Below, in pieces: positions 24,568 to 33,529 of a DNA stretch of 64,000 bases. The notes beneath the pieces were generated by a model, which searched no databases, was not told the origin of the DNA, and saw only the letters and a list, made by a program, of their open reading frames with translations. Source of the DNA: Leptofilum sp041987425 (lineage in GTDB: Bacteria; Chloroflexota; Anaerolineae; Promineifilales; Promineifilaceae); contig JBHIWP010000001.1 of NCBI GenBank assembly GCA_041987425.1, positions 1 to 64,000 of the forward strand, read 5' to 3'. Position numbers and translations under genes: made by a program. Numbering within the stretch: position 1 is the stretch's first letter; the number at the start of each line of letters is the position of its first letter.

Positions 24568-25932
24568 ATGTATGACTTGGTGATCAAGGGGGGAACGGTG
24601 GTTACGGCCGTATCCACATTCCCCGCAGACATCGGCATAAACGGCGAAACGATTGCCGCCATCGGGCAAGATTTGAACGGCAAGCAGCTGCTGGATGCCA
24701 CCGGTAAGCTCGTCACGCCCGGCGCGGTAGACATACACGTGCATCTGCAAATGCCCATCGGCAACTTTACCTCCACAGATACCTTCTACAGCGGTACCCG
24801 CGCCGCCGCTTTTGGCGGCACCACCACCGTTGTGGACTTTGTAGAAACCCGGCCCGAGGAGACGATGCCCGAAGCCATCACCGCCCGGCGCGCCCTGGCT
24901 GACCCCCACGTGGTCATCGACTACGGCCTGCACATGACCATTGGCCCGGACGACATGCCTAGGCTAGACCAGGTGCCAGAGGCGTTTGCCGCTGGCTGCA
25001 CCAGCTTTAAGCTGTACATGGCCTACGGGCTGCGGTTGCGTGATGACGAACTGCTGCGGGCCTTAACGGCCGTGCGCAACGTCAGCGGCATCCCCGTGGT
25101 TCATGCTGAAAACTGGGACGTTATCTGTGAACTCGTAGCGCAAAATATTGCCGCCGGACGCACCAGCCCGCACTGGCACCCCCGCAGCCGCCCCGCCCTG
25201 CTGGAAGCCGAAGCCACCGGGCGCGTGATCGACCTTGCCACTTTTGTCGGCGTGCCGGTGCATATTTTCCACGTTTCTTGCGGTGAGGCAGTGGCCCGCA
25301 TTGCCAGCGCCCGGCGGCAAGGGCTGCCCGTCACCGGCGAAACATGCCCACAATATCTTTTCCTCACTTCAGACGTGTACGATGCGCCTGGCGTAGCTGG
25401 CGCGCTGCCCGTTTGCTCGCCGCCCATTCGAGGCAGCGCCACCCAGACCGCGCTGTGGCAGGCGCTTAGCCGCAGCGAGTTGCAAATTGTGTCGACCGAC
25501 CACTGCCCCTTCACCAGCGAAGAAAAAGCAACCGGGCTGCAGAACTACAGTCATATTCCCGGCGGCGTGCCCTCAATTGAGATGCGTTTTGCGGCGCTCT
25601 ATTCGCAAGGGGTGCGCAATGGCTGGCTCAGCTTGCCGCAGTGGGTGGCGCAATGCTGCACCAATCCAGCTAGACTGATCGGCCTGGCAAAAAAAGGGGA
25701 AATTGCCGTGGGTTACGATGCCGACCTGGTGATTTTTGATCCAGAGATAACAAAAACAGTCACGCCAGAAACGCTGCACGAAACGGCAGGCTGGACGCCG
25801 TACGAGGGTCTGACGCTGCAAGGCTGGCCGCAAACCACGCTCAGCCAGGGGAAAGTTGTTGTGCAAAATGGGGAATTCCTGGGCAACGCGGGCGACGGCC
25901 GTTTCCTCCATCGCACCCAGGCGAATCTGTGA
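24568..25932 (+). CDS. Dihydropyrimidinase/hydantoinase-like amidohydrolase
   Basis: A 454-residue cyclic amidohydrolase. The first metal-binding motif is AVDIHVHLQ, the carboxylated metal-bridging lysine is expected in TSFKLYMAY near residue 150, later metal ligands lie in VVHAENWD and IFHVSCGEA, and the catalytic aspartate in STDHCPFTSEE. This arrangement is that of dihydropyrimidinases, D-hydantoinases and some allantoinases, which open cyclic ureides. The substrate cannot be decided, and no other pyrimidine- or purine-degradation gene is nearby. GTTGGAGG lies just ahead of the ATG. The gene is convergent with the biosynthetic cluster that begins at 26005. Confidence 0.87.
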   Translation: MYDLVIKGGTVVTAVSTFPADIGINGETIAAIGQDLNGKQLLDATGKLVTPGAVDIHVHLQMPIGNFTSTDTFYSGTRAAAFGGTTTVVDFVETRPEETMPEAITARRALADPHVVIDYGLHMTIGPDDMPRLDQVPEAFAAGCTSFKLYMAYGLRLRDDELLRALTAVRNVSGIPVVHAENWDVICELVAQNIAAGRTSPHWHPRSRPALLEAEATGRVIDLATFVGVPVHIFHVSCGEAVARIASARRQGLPVTGETCPQYLFLTSDVYDAPGVAGALPVCSPPIRGSATQTALWQALSRSELQIVSTDHCPFTSEEKATGLQNYSHIPGGVPSIEMRFAALYSQGVRNGWLSLPQWVAQCCTNPARLIGLAKKGEIAVGYDADLVIFDPEITKTVTPETLHETAGWTPYEGLTLQGWPQTTLSQGKVVVQNGEFLGNAGDGRFLHRTQANL

Positions 25933-26004
25933 GACCCACTCCTGAACTCTCTTTACTGAATACTGACCTACTGATTACTGACCTACGGAACACCGATCGC
26001 CAAA

Positions 26005-26754
26005 TCACCCAGGCCACTGCCACGTCCGCAACGTCCACTCCCGCCCCTCAGCAATGACAGCGCCAGCATAGCCTTCGGCCGGTTCCAGGTTTTCCAGCTT
26101 CCAGCGGGCGGCGGCTTCGCGACTGCCCTTCACCTGCAACAGTTCAGCCGGTTCGCCCGGCTTTAGCGTCACGTCGAATGAATCCAGCGGGCAAGACAGC
26201 CCTTCACCAATCACTTTAATGAACGCCTCTTTGCGCGTCCAGCAGTTAAAGAATGCCTGGGGCTTTTGTTCGGGGGGAACGGCCGTAAAGACCGCCACCT
26301 CATTCCTGGAGAAGAACCGCTCGGCAATTTGCTCACCGTCGTCTAACGGCCGTACCTGCTCAATATCCACGCCCACTTCACAATGCCGGGCAAAGGCCAG
26401 CAGCGCCACCCCCTGTGCGTGCGAGATATTGAAGCAAAGGCCAGACTGGGCCTGCGGTGCTGCCAATTCCGGCTTGCCGTGATCGCCATAAACAAAAGCA
26501 ATATCTTGCCCGGGAAGTTGCAGGTAGCTGCCTAAAAGCTGCCGCAGCAGGCCCCGGGCCACAATGTAATGCTGCCTATCGTGATCAAAGTAAAAACGGT
26601 TGGCCCGCGCTTGCTCATCTTCAGATAAATATTGCCAAAAGTGGCTAACCTGCGTATGGGACCGGTTTAGTGAAGCAGCCCAAACGTGAAGTTCGCCTGG
26701 AGGCAAGCCGGGTTTAGCCGGGGGCAGAGGCCAGGATGAGTGCAAGGAAGTCAT
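26005..26754 (-). CDS. 4'-Phosphopantetheinyl transferase, Sfp type
   Basis: A 249-residue protein of the Sfp/Gsp superfamily. The magnesium and CoA-binding signature is VGVDIEQVRPLDD and the second signature FNCWTRKEAFIKVIGEGL. It transfers phosphopantetheine from CoA to the conserved serine of carrier domains, and the upstream genes supply at least five such domains. The ATG at 26754 is eleven bases beyond the PKS stop; a TTG at 26790 would overlap the PKS by 26 bases and adds an uncharacteristic N-terminus. As the last gene of the minus-strand set, it is the dedicated activator of the cluster. Confidence 0.92.
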   Translation of the reverse strand: MTSLHSSWPLPPAKPGLPPGELHVWAASLNRSHTQVSHFWQYLSEDEQARANRFYFDHDRQHYIVARGLLRQLLGSYLQLPGQDIAFVYGDHGKPELAAPQAQSGLCFNISHAQGVALLAFARHCEVGVDIEQVRPLDDGEQIAERFFSRNEVAVFTAVPPEQKPQAFFNCWTRKEAFIKVIGEGLSCPLDSFDVTLKPGEPAELLQVKGSREAAARWKLENLEPAEGYAGAVIAEGREWTLRTWQWPG

Positions 26755-26764
26755 GCCGACAAAT

Positions 26765-29700
26765 TTAGCTGCTTTCGACGGCTTTTTCAATACTGGTCTT
26801 CAGCAAGCGTGCCAGTTCTGCTACATAAGGCTCTTTCACAATATTGTGCGTTCCGTGAATAATGTGCACGTCCAGGCCGCCTTGTGCCAGCGGCGACCAG
26901 CCAATTTGCTCTCCGTTGGGGTTGCTCGACTCCGTTTCGCTGGCGCGGAACAGCGTTACGCGGCCTGGATACGGTTTTAGCTGGTGGTTATTCACCAGGT
27001 CGATATGGGATTTCCACAGGAACGGAGAAATGAGCGACTGCGGCAGCGTATGCCCGGCCCGCAACAGGCGGCGCACCCGCCAGAACAAACGCTGTTTTTG
27101 CAAATCCATACGTGCCAGCTTATAGCGTAAAACAGCCCAACGCTTTATCAGGCGCAGCTTATCGAGGAATCCCGTACCGGATGAAGTGGTTTCCTCACCA
27201 GTAACGGCCGTCTCATCTTCTGGCCCTTCTGCCATGCGCAAGACATTGTTTCGGCGGCGAGCAAATTCAGGATTATGGGTGTCTAACAACGCAACTAAAG
27301 CTACCTCTTGCCCCTGGGCGTGCAGTTGCTGGGCAATTTCAAAGGCCACTTCACCACCCATGGAAAAGCCACCGACCATATAAGGGCCTTCCGGCTGCAC
27401 ACTGCGCATCTGCTTCACATATTCCGCAGCCATTTCTGTCAGCGTCGCAAACGGAGGCTGCTTGCCGTCCACACCGCGCGCTTGCAGGCCGTAAAAGGGC
27501 TGTTCCTTGCCCAAATAGCGGGTGAGGTCGTAAAAGTTAAGCACGTTGCCAAACCCGCCATGCACGCAGAAGAAGGGCGTTTTATTACCCTTGGGCTGGA
27601 TGGGTACCAGCGGCGTCCACTCGCCAGCCGTGCGGCGGCTTTTGCGCACCTTTGGCTGTTCAGCTTCCTGCACCGCTTCCGCTGGCACGTCATATTCTGT
27701 TTGCAACAGCTCGGCACATTGGGCAATGGTGGGCGCTTCAAACAAGGTTGCCAAAGATAGATCGACGGCATAGGTCTTTTTGATTTTAGCAAAAAGGCGT
27801 ACGGCAATTAGCGAATGACCGCCCAGCTCAAAAAAGTCGTCGTTAATGCCGATATCGGTGATGCCCAACAGCTCTTCCCAGAACTTAACCAGGTTTTTCT
27901 CCAGTGCGTTGCGCGGCGCCTCGTAGCTGCTTTGCAGCTCTGGTCGTGATAGCTTGAGGCCGCCGTCATTGCCATCGTCCTGCTCGCTGTCGGCCTGGTC
28001 TACCAGCGCCTGCAAATCCAGCGAGCTAACGATGATTTGCGGCGGCACCTTGTTGCTCAGAATGCGGCGCAATGCTTCCATTCCTTCTACGGGCGCAATG
28101 CCATCCGTGAGGGCCAGCTGCAACAGGCTGGGCTCGGCGTCGCCAGAAACGGCCGTTCCTCCGCCGCCACTATTCCGCTTCTTCCCATTCACCATCGACT
28201 CATAGCTGACCCGCTTGAGCATGAATTCGCTGATTTCCACCAGGGAACGGCCGTTTTCGTCCATGATCGTCACGTCGAAGGCAGGCACCTCCTGATGATT
28301 CCGTCCGTCCTTGTTGTGGCGCACGTGGCTGTAGATGCGGCGGGGCAAACGGCCGTGCACCTGCACCTTTTTATAAGACAGCGGCACATAAAAATCGTCG
28401 CTCGTTTCATAGCCATCAACCAGCGGCAAACCTGCGCTTGTAGCCAGGTCCATCAGCGCCGGATGCAAGGTAAAGCTGTCCAAATCCTCACTAAACTGCT
28501 CCGGCAGCTCTAGCAGCGCCAACGCCTCATTTTGCCCGTAGCATACCTGGCGTAAATTCTTCCAGCGTGGGCCAAAGTTCAGGAAGGCTTCCTGCTTGGT
28601 TTTTTGCTCCATGGGAGCATAGTGCAGCTCGCGCACGGTACAGCGCGCGGCAATCTCCTGAATACTGTGGATAACCTGCTGCGGGGAACGGCCGTTAGCC
28701 ACCTTACCCCGCACGTGCTCCTGCCAGGAATGCTCCGGCGTGCGGCTGGTAATGGTAAATCCATAGCCGCTGCCATTTTTTTCAAGAGAAACACGCACTT
28801 CGCGGGCTTCATCCTCTGGCACCTCCAGGGGCGATAAAAAGAACAAGTCCTGAATCTCTACCGGGCCGTTAGGCGCACCTTTTTCCAGAGCCGCCTTGGC
28901 AATTTCCAGGTAGCCCGTGCCGGGGATCAATGCTTCGCCATCCTTGATGCGGTGCTGGTCCAAAATCCAATGGGTGTCGGTGCGATAGTTGGTGGCGTAC
29001 ACAATCTCGTCATCCGTTTCCACAATAATTTTGTCCAGCAGCGGATGGGGCACATCGGTGCCAACTGAGTTCATTTCATCGGCCAGCCCCAGGCGAACGG
29101 CCGCATCGACCGCCATACCCACTTCTTGCCACACGCCCCAGTTAACGGCCACGGTGAACGTTTGGGAAGCGGCCGTTTTGCTCTCGGCAAAGGCGTTGAG
29201 GAAAGCGTTCGCGGCTACGTAATCTACCTGCCCTGCCGCGCCAATTTCCGTACTGGTCGAGGAAAATAGCACGAAGAAGTCCAGTGGTTCGCCAGCCAGA
29301 TACTCGTCCAGCAGCAGCGTACCGCGCGCTTTGGGGGCCAGCACCCGGCCTGCTTCCTGGGCCGTTTTGAGCTGGATCAGGTTGTCGTCCAGCACGCCCG
29401 CGGCGTGGATAACGCCATTGATCGCCCCAAAACGCTGTTTGGCCTGGGCCACCGCGCGCTTTACTTGCTCGCGGTTTGTAATATCGGCGTCCACCACCAG
29501 AACTTCGGCGCCAGCCGCCTCCAATGCCTGAATTTTTTGAATACGACGGCTGGTTTTATCGGTGACGCTGTGGCTTTTAATCCAGTCGGCCCACATTTCC
29601 CGCTTGGGCAAGCCTGAGCGGCTTAGCAGCACCAATTTGGCCTGAGCCGTTTCGGCCAGGTGCTCGGCCATTACCAACCCAATACCTCCCATACCGCCAG

Positions 29701-32700
29701 TAATCAGGTAAACGCCACCTTGCTTGATGCGTGAATCGGCCAGCTCGCCTTCTAGCTGCGGTGCGGCCGTAAAGTGCTGCTGCCAACGACGGCCGTTGCG
29801 GTAGGCAAAGACCCCATTCTGCGGCTCGGCCAGCAGATCTGCCCTCACAAGCGCGGCCAACCCCTCCACCTGATCGGCTGTGAGGCTGGGGGGCAGCGGC
29901 AAATCAACCAGTCGGGCAGTAACGCCAGGAAATTCACGAGGCATTACCTTGATGGGACCAAGCAACGTGGCTTTGTCGGGGTAGGAAACCTGCTCTTCAT
30001 CGACACGCTGGCTGCCGTTGGTAACAGCCGTTATATCCAACGTACCCGGCAAGCCCTCTTCACCCAACGCCTGCGCCAGGAAAAAGAGGCTGTAGAAGCC
30101 CAGATCCAGATTTTGGTAATAAATGCCCATCCGATCCGGGTTTTGCGGGCTGTTCACGGTCCAAAGATGGGCCACGCGCTGCGGCAGCAGCGATCTACCG
30201 GCCAGTTCTTCAACCAGCGTATCGTAATCGATGCGGGCGCGCGGATTCACTTCATAAGCAAACTCGCCCAGCTGGTTAAACTGCTCGCCCACCGTCACGG
30301 TTATCACGGTATGCCCGGCACTTTGCAGCTGAGCCCGCACCTTGTCACCAATGCCCAGAGTGTCCTTGAACAGCAGCCAGGTAAGCGGCTGCATCACGGC
30401 CTCAGCGGGCTTGTCGGTGAGCTGCCAGGTGCGCTTATAAAACCAATCTTCCAGCTCCGGCATTCTGGCCAGCACGGTTTTAGTCACTTCTGCCCCGCTA
30501 AACAGCGTGGTGCCAGGATCAATCCAGTAGCGCTGCCGTTCAAAGGGATAGGTGGGCAGCGGCACGCGGTAGCGCACCTCATCGGCATAAAATGCTGCCC
30601 AGTCTGGCATGGTGCCTGCCAGCCAAAGTCGGCCCAGGCTGGTGAGTGCAAATTGAAGGTCAGATAGCTCCTCTTTGCGATGACGTAGCGAGGCTACGGC
30701 CGTATGCGTCTTGTCCTTCTCCGGGTGCATCCGCACCAACGAACTTAGCGTCTGGCCGGGGCCGACTTCCACAAAGACCCGGTTTGGCTCCTGCAGCAGC
30801 GTTGTCAGGCCATCGGCAAAGCGCACCGTGTGGCGCAGATGTCGCACCCAGTATTGTGGATCCGTCGCCTCTTCCGGCTTAATCCAGGCCCCGGTCAGGT
30901 TAGAAATAAAGGGCATTGTGGGCGGATTAAAGTGGATTTTCGCCAATTCGCGGCCAAATTCATCCAAGATAGGGTCGAGCATGGGGGAATGGGCCGCAAC
31001 GTTGATGCGCACCCGGCGGCACTCTACTTCTTTTTCGGCCAGGGCGGCTTCCAATTTTTCCAGTGCGGCTACTTCACCCGACACCACGCACAGCTCGGGA
31101 TTATTGATCACGGCAATAGATAGCCCATTGGTGAGATACGGCTTTAGGTCTGCCTCGGTCATGGGCACGCTGACCATGCCGCCTTCCGGCAAGGTTTCGA
31201 ACAGCTTGCCCCGCAGCGTGACGATAAAGAGCGCGTCTTTGAGCGACAGCACGCCTGCCAGGCAAGCGGCCGTATATTCGCCCATGCTGTGCCCCGTCAT
31301 GGCAACTGGCTCAATGCCCCACGAGCGCCAAAGCTGGGCCAGAGCATATTCAGTCATGAAGATAGCGGGCAGGTTGCGCGACGGCCGTTTCAGTTCCTCT
31401 GCCGCATTTTGTATCGCTTCATCAGGGGGAAACATGAGCTGGCGCAAATCGGTGTCCAGATACGGCCGTACCAAATCCAGGCATTCATCAATTGCCTCAC
31501 GATAAACCGGTTCAGATTCGTACAACCCCAGGCCCATGTTGGGGTACTGCGCCCCGCCGCCGGGGAACATAAACACAACCGACGGCGCGGCATCGCTCGC
31601 CTGCTGGCTAATGACTCTTTGCCGATTGCCGCTGGTTAACACCTCAGCGGCGTCGGCGCTGCTCTGCACCGCTGCGATGCGACGGTAGGGCATCGGCTGG
31701 CGACCTACTTGCAGCGTGTAAGCCACATCAGCCAGGGAGACGTCTGGATTTTCTTGCAGGAAGGTAGCCAGATTTTGCGCGGCGGCGTCCAGCGCTGAGC
31801 TGGTCTTGGCCGAAAGCTGCAAAAGCTGCCAGTCGCGCGATTCGCTCGATGGCTCTAGCTCCGGCGCTTCTTCCAGCACCACATGCGCATTGGTGCCCCC
31901 CACCCCCAGCGAGCTAATTCCGGCGCGACGTGGCGAATCATCCTGCGGCCATTGGCGCAGCTCGTGGTTCACAAAGAAGGGGCTGTCTTCCAGGTTGAGC
32001 ATGGGATTGGGCGCTTTGTAGTTCAGGCTGGCGGGAATCTGCTTGTAACGCAGGGACTGCACCACTTTGATGAAGGCTGCGACGCCTGCGGCCGTATCCA
32101 AATGTCCAATGTTGGTTTTCACCGAACCTAGACCGCTAAACTGCTTCTTATCGGTGGTCTGGCGGAACGCCTGCGTCAATGCCGTAACTTCAATAGGATC
32201 GCCAATGCGGGTGCCCGTGCCGTGCGCCTCCACGTAATCAATCGTGTCGGCATCTATGTTGGCCAGCGCTATGGCCTCGGCAATTACCGCCGCCTGACCA
32301 TCAACGCTGGGTGCTAGATAGTTGACTTTGCCGGAGCCGTCGTTGTTTACGGCCGAACCTTTAATGACGGCATGGATCGTGTCGCCATCTTCAATGGCAT
32401 CAGCCAGGCGGCGCAGCGTGACCACGCCAACGCCGCTGCCAAAAATGGTACCGTCTGAATCAGCATCAAACGAACGACAGTGGCCGTCTGAAGAAAGGAT
32501 TTCGCCATCCTGGTACAGGTAGCCCTGGCGGTGAGGCAGCTCAATCGTCACGCCGCCAGCCAGGGCAATGTCACACTCGCCGCTCAGCAAGCTTTGCGCC
32601 GCCATGTGGATGGCTACCAGCGAAGTAGAGCAGGCTGTTTGCACGTTTACGCTGGGGCCGCGCAAATTCATCAGATAAGAGACGCGGGTAGTCAGAAAAT

Positions 32701-33187
32701 CTTTGTCGTTGCCGGTGTGGCGCAGCAGAAAGAAGCCTACAGAGGCAACCAGATCTGGGTTGGTGAGCAGATTGTAGGGCATGTAGGCATTGTGGCCGGA
32801 GCCACCAAAGACGCCAATGGCACCGTCGAACCGTTCCGGATCGTAGCCCGCGTGCTCCAGAGCAGTCCAGGCAACCTCCAAAAAGTTTCTGTGCTGCGGG
32901 TCCATAATGGCGGCATCGCGCGGGCCAAAGCCAAAGAAGCTGGCGTCGAAGGTGTCCATGTCATCCAGCGGCGCGCCAGATTTTACGTAGTTGGGATGAC
33001 GCAGCAACGCCTCGGGGGCACCTGCGGCACGCAGCTCTTCGTCAGTATAAAAGGTGATCGATTCCACGCCATCGCGCAAGTTGCGCCAGTAGGTCTCAAT
33101 GTCTTGCGCCCCGGGAAAGCGACCCGCCATTCCCACAACAGCAATTTCTGTGCCCTCTAAAGCGTCTAAAATATCCTGATTGCTCAT
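26765..33187 (-). CDS. Type I polyketide synthase, KS-AT-KR-DH-ACP-TE
   Basis: A 2140-residue single-module synthase. KS spans ~14-440 with nucleophile Cys186 (TACSTSL), HGTGT and NIGH. AT spans ~545-850 with GHSMGEY; the selector box reads VAAH, neither HAFH (malonyl) nor YASH (methylmalonyl). KR: structural half ~900-1140, then GGMGGIG at ~1157, LDD (B-type) and the SST...VDYVAAN catalytic residues. DH spans ~1390-1660 with HRIKDGEALIPGT and HPALMD. The carrier is at ~1789 (LGGHSLIAV) and a TE at ~1860-2130 has GGFSMGG, LLDTHNP and GTHNIV. DH after KR is the reverse of the usual modular order and recalls enediyne and PUFA synthases. The closing TE should release the product as acid, ester or ring. 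It lies between the formyltransferase NRPS and the PPTase. Confidence 0.93.
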   Translation of the reverse strand: MSNQDILDALEGTEIAVVGMAGRFPGAQDIETYWRNLRDGVESITFYTDEELRAAGAPEALLRHPNYVKSGAPLDDMDTFDASFFGFGPRDAAIMDPQHRNFLEVAWTALEHAGYDPERFDGAIGVFGGSGHNAYMPYNLLTNPDLVASVGFFLLRHTGNDKDFLTTRVSYLMNLRGPSVNVQTACSTSLVAIHMAAQSLLSGECDIALAGGVTIELPHRQGYLYQDGEILSSDGHCRSFDADSDGTIFGSGVGVVTLRRLADAIEDGDTIHAVIKGSAVNNDGSGKVNYLAPSVDGQAAVIAEAIALANIDADTIDYVEAHGTGTRIGDPIEVTALTQAFRQTTDKKQFSGLGSVKTNIGHLDTAAGVAAFIKVVQSLRYKQIPASLNYKAPNPMLNLEDSPFFVNHELRQWPQDDSPRRAGISSLGVGGTNAHVVLEEAPELEPSSESRDWQLLQLSAKTSSALDAAAQNLATFLQENPDVSLADVAYTLQVGRQPMPYRRIAAVQSSADAAEVLTSGNRQRVISQQASDAAPSVVFMFPGGGAQYPNMGLGLYESEPVYREAIDECLDLVRPYLDTDLRQLMFPPDEAIQNAAEELKRPSRNLPAIFMTEYALAQLWRSWGIEPVAMTGHSMGEYTAACLAGVLSLKDALFIVTLRGKLFETLPEGGMVSVPMTEADLKPYLTNGLSIAVINNPELCVVSGEVAALEKLEAALAEKEVECRRVRINVAAHSPMLDPILDEFGRELAKIHFNPPTMPFISNLTGAWIKPEEATDPQYWVRHLRHTVRFADGLTTLLQEPNRVFVEVGPGQTLSSLVRMHPEKDKTHTAVASLRHRKEELSDLQFALTSLGRLWLAGTMPDWAAFYADEVRYRVPLPTYPFERQRYWIDPGTTLFSGAEVTKTVLARMPELEDWFYKRTWQLTDKPAEAVMQPLTWLLFKDTLGIGDKVRAQLQSAGHTVITVTVGEQFNQLGEFAYEVNPRARIDYDTLVEELAGRSLLPQRVAHLWTVNSPQNPDRMGIYYQNLDLGFYSLFFLAQALGEEGLPGTLDITAVTNGSQRVDEEQVSYPDKATLLGPIKVMPREFPGVTARLVDLPLPPSLTADQVEGLAALVRADLLAEPQNGVFAYRNGRRWQQHFTAAPQLEGELADSRIKQGGVYLITGGMGGIGLVMAEHLAETAQAKLVLLSRSGLPKREMWADWIKSHSVTDKTSRRIQKIQALEAAGAEVLVVDADITNREQVKRAVAQAKQRFGAINGVIHAAGVLDDNLIQLKTAQEAGRVLAPKARGTLLLDEYLAGEPLDFFVLFSSTSTEIGAAGQVDYVAANAFLNAFAESKTAASQTFTVAVNWGVWQEVGMAVDAAVRLGLADEMNSVGTDVPHPLLDKIIVETDDEIVYATNYRTDTHWILDQHRIKDGEALIPGTGYLEIAKAALEKGAPNGPVEIQDLFFLSPLEVPEDEAREVRVSLEKNGSGYGFTITSRTPEHSWQEHVRGKVANGRSPQQVIHSIQEIAARCTVRELHYAPMEQKTKQEAFLNFGPRWKNLRQVCYGQNEALALLELPEQFSEDLDSFTLHPALMDLATSAGLPLVDGYETSDDFYVPLSYKKVQVHGRLPRRIYSHVRHNKDGRNHQEVPAFDVTIMDENGRSLVEISEFMLKRVSYESMVNGKKRNSGGGGTAVSGDAEPSLLQLALTDGIAPVEGMEALRRILSNKVPPQIIVSSLDLQALVDQADSEQDDGNDGGLKLSRPELQSSYEAPRNALEKNLVKFWEELLGITDIGINDDFFELGGHSLIAVRLFAKIKKTYAVDLSLATLFEAPTIAQCAELLQTEYDVPAEAVQEAEQPKVRKSRRTAGEWTPLVPIQPKGNKTPFFCVHGGFGNVLNFYDLTRYLGKEQPFYGLQARGVDGKQPPFATLTEMAAEYVKQMRSVQPEGPYMVGGFSMGGEVAFEIAQQLHAQGQEVALVALLDTHNPEFARRRNNVLRMAEGPEDETAVTGEETTSSGTGFLDKLRLIKRWAVLRYKLARMDLQKQRLFWRVRRLLRAGHTLPQSLISPFLWKSHIDLVNNHQLKPYPGRVTLFRASETESSNPNGEQIGWSPLAQGGLDVHIIHGTHNIVKEPYVAELARLLKTSIEKAVESS

Positions 33188-33529
33188 ATAAATCCTAAAT
33201 CTTAAGTTTGGTTTTGCTCATTTAGTTGAGTTGTTCTAGGTTAGCCAAAGCAGGCGTATTAAGCTCTCTTTTCATGTACCTTCTTGCTTTTACTATACAG
33301 CTCAACAAATAGCATGCAATGACTATCTAACAGCGTCGATTACGTTAGTCACGCAGATTTTACAAAAGACTTTTCGGCAGTAGTTATTGGAAATGTGGAG
33401 GGAATTATTAACATGAAGAACGCCGCTGACTAATTGTAATTACAACAAATTCCCCGAAAGCCGTGTTGGTTCAAGGGCGGAACAGGTGACGGCTTTCGGG
33501 GAAAGATGCTATGGATGATTGGGCTGAGC
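33188..33529. other. Intergenic region between NRPS and PKS genes
   Basis: No gene is present in these 342 bp. They hold the 15-bp inverted repeat at 33450-33503 and then ~260 bp leading to the PKS start, long enough for a separate PKS promoter, although no clear hexamer pair was found. Confidence 0.6.
33450..33503 (-). terminator. Long-stem hairpin after the NRPS gene
   Basis: TTCCCCGAAAGCCGT (33450-33464) and ACGGCTTTCGGGGAA (33489-33503) are perfect inverted repeats of 15 bp around a 24-base loop, 27 bp after the NRPS stop. On the minus strand the stem is followed by TTTGTTGTAATT. A terminator or processing site is likely, making the PKS a separate transcription unit. Confidence 0.6.

Noticed and set aside
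29774..30667. Long plus-strand open frame (297 residues) opposite the PKS
   Set aside because: Its composition is a mirror of the high-GC synthetase coding strand, and the PKS domains on the other strand are unambiguous. The same applies to open frames opposite the NRPS (for example 33506-34291 and 34799-35524).
33462..33475. Fourteen-base match CGTGTTGGTTCAAG with 18066-18079
   Set aside because: Matches of this length are expected by chance several times in a 64-kb window, and the surroundings differ.
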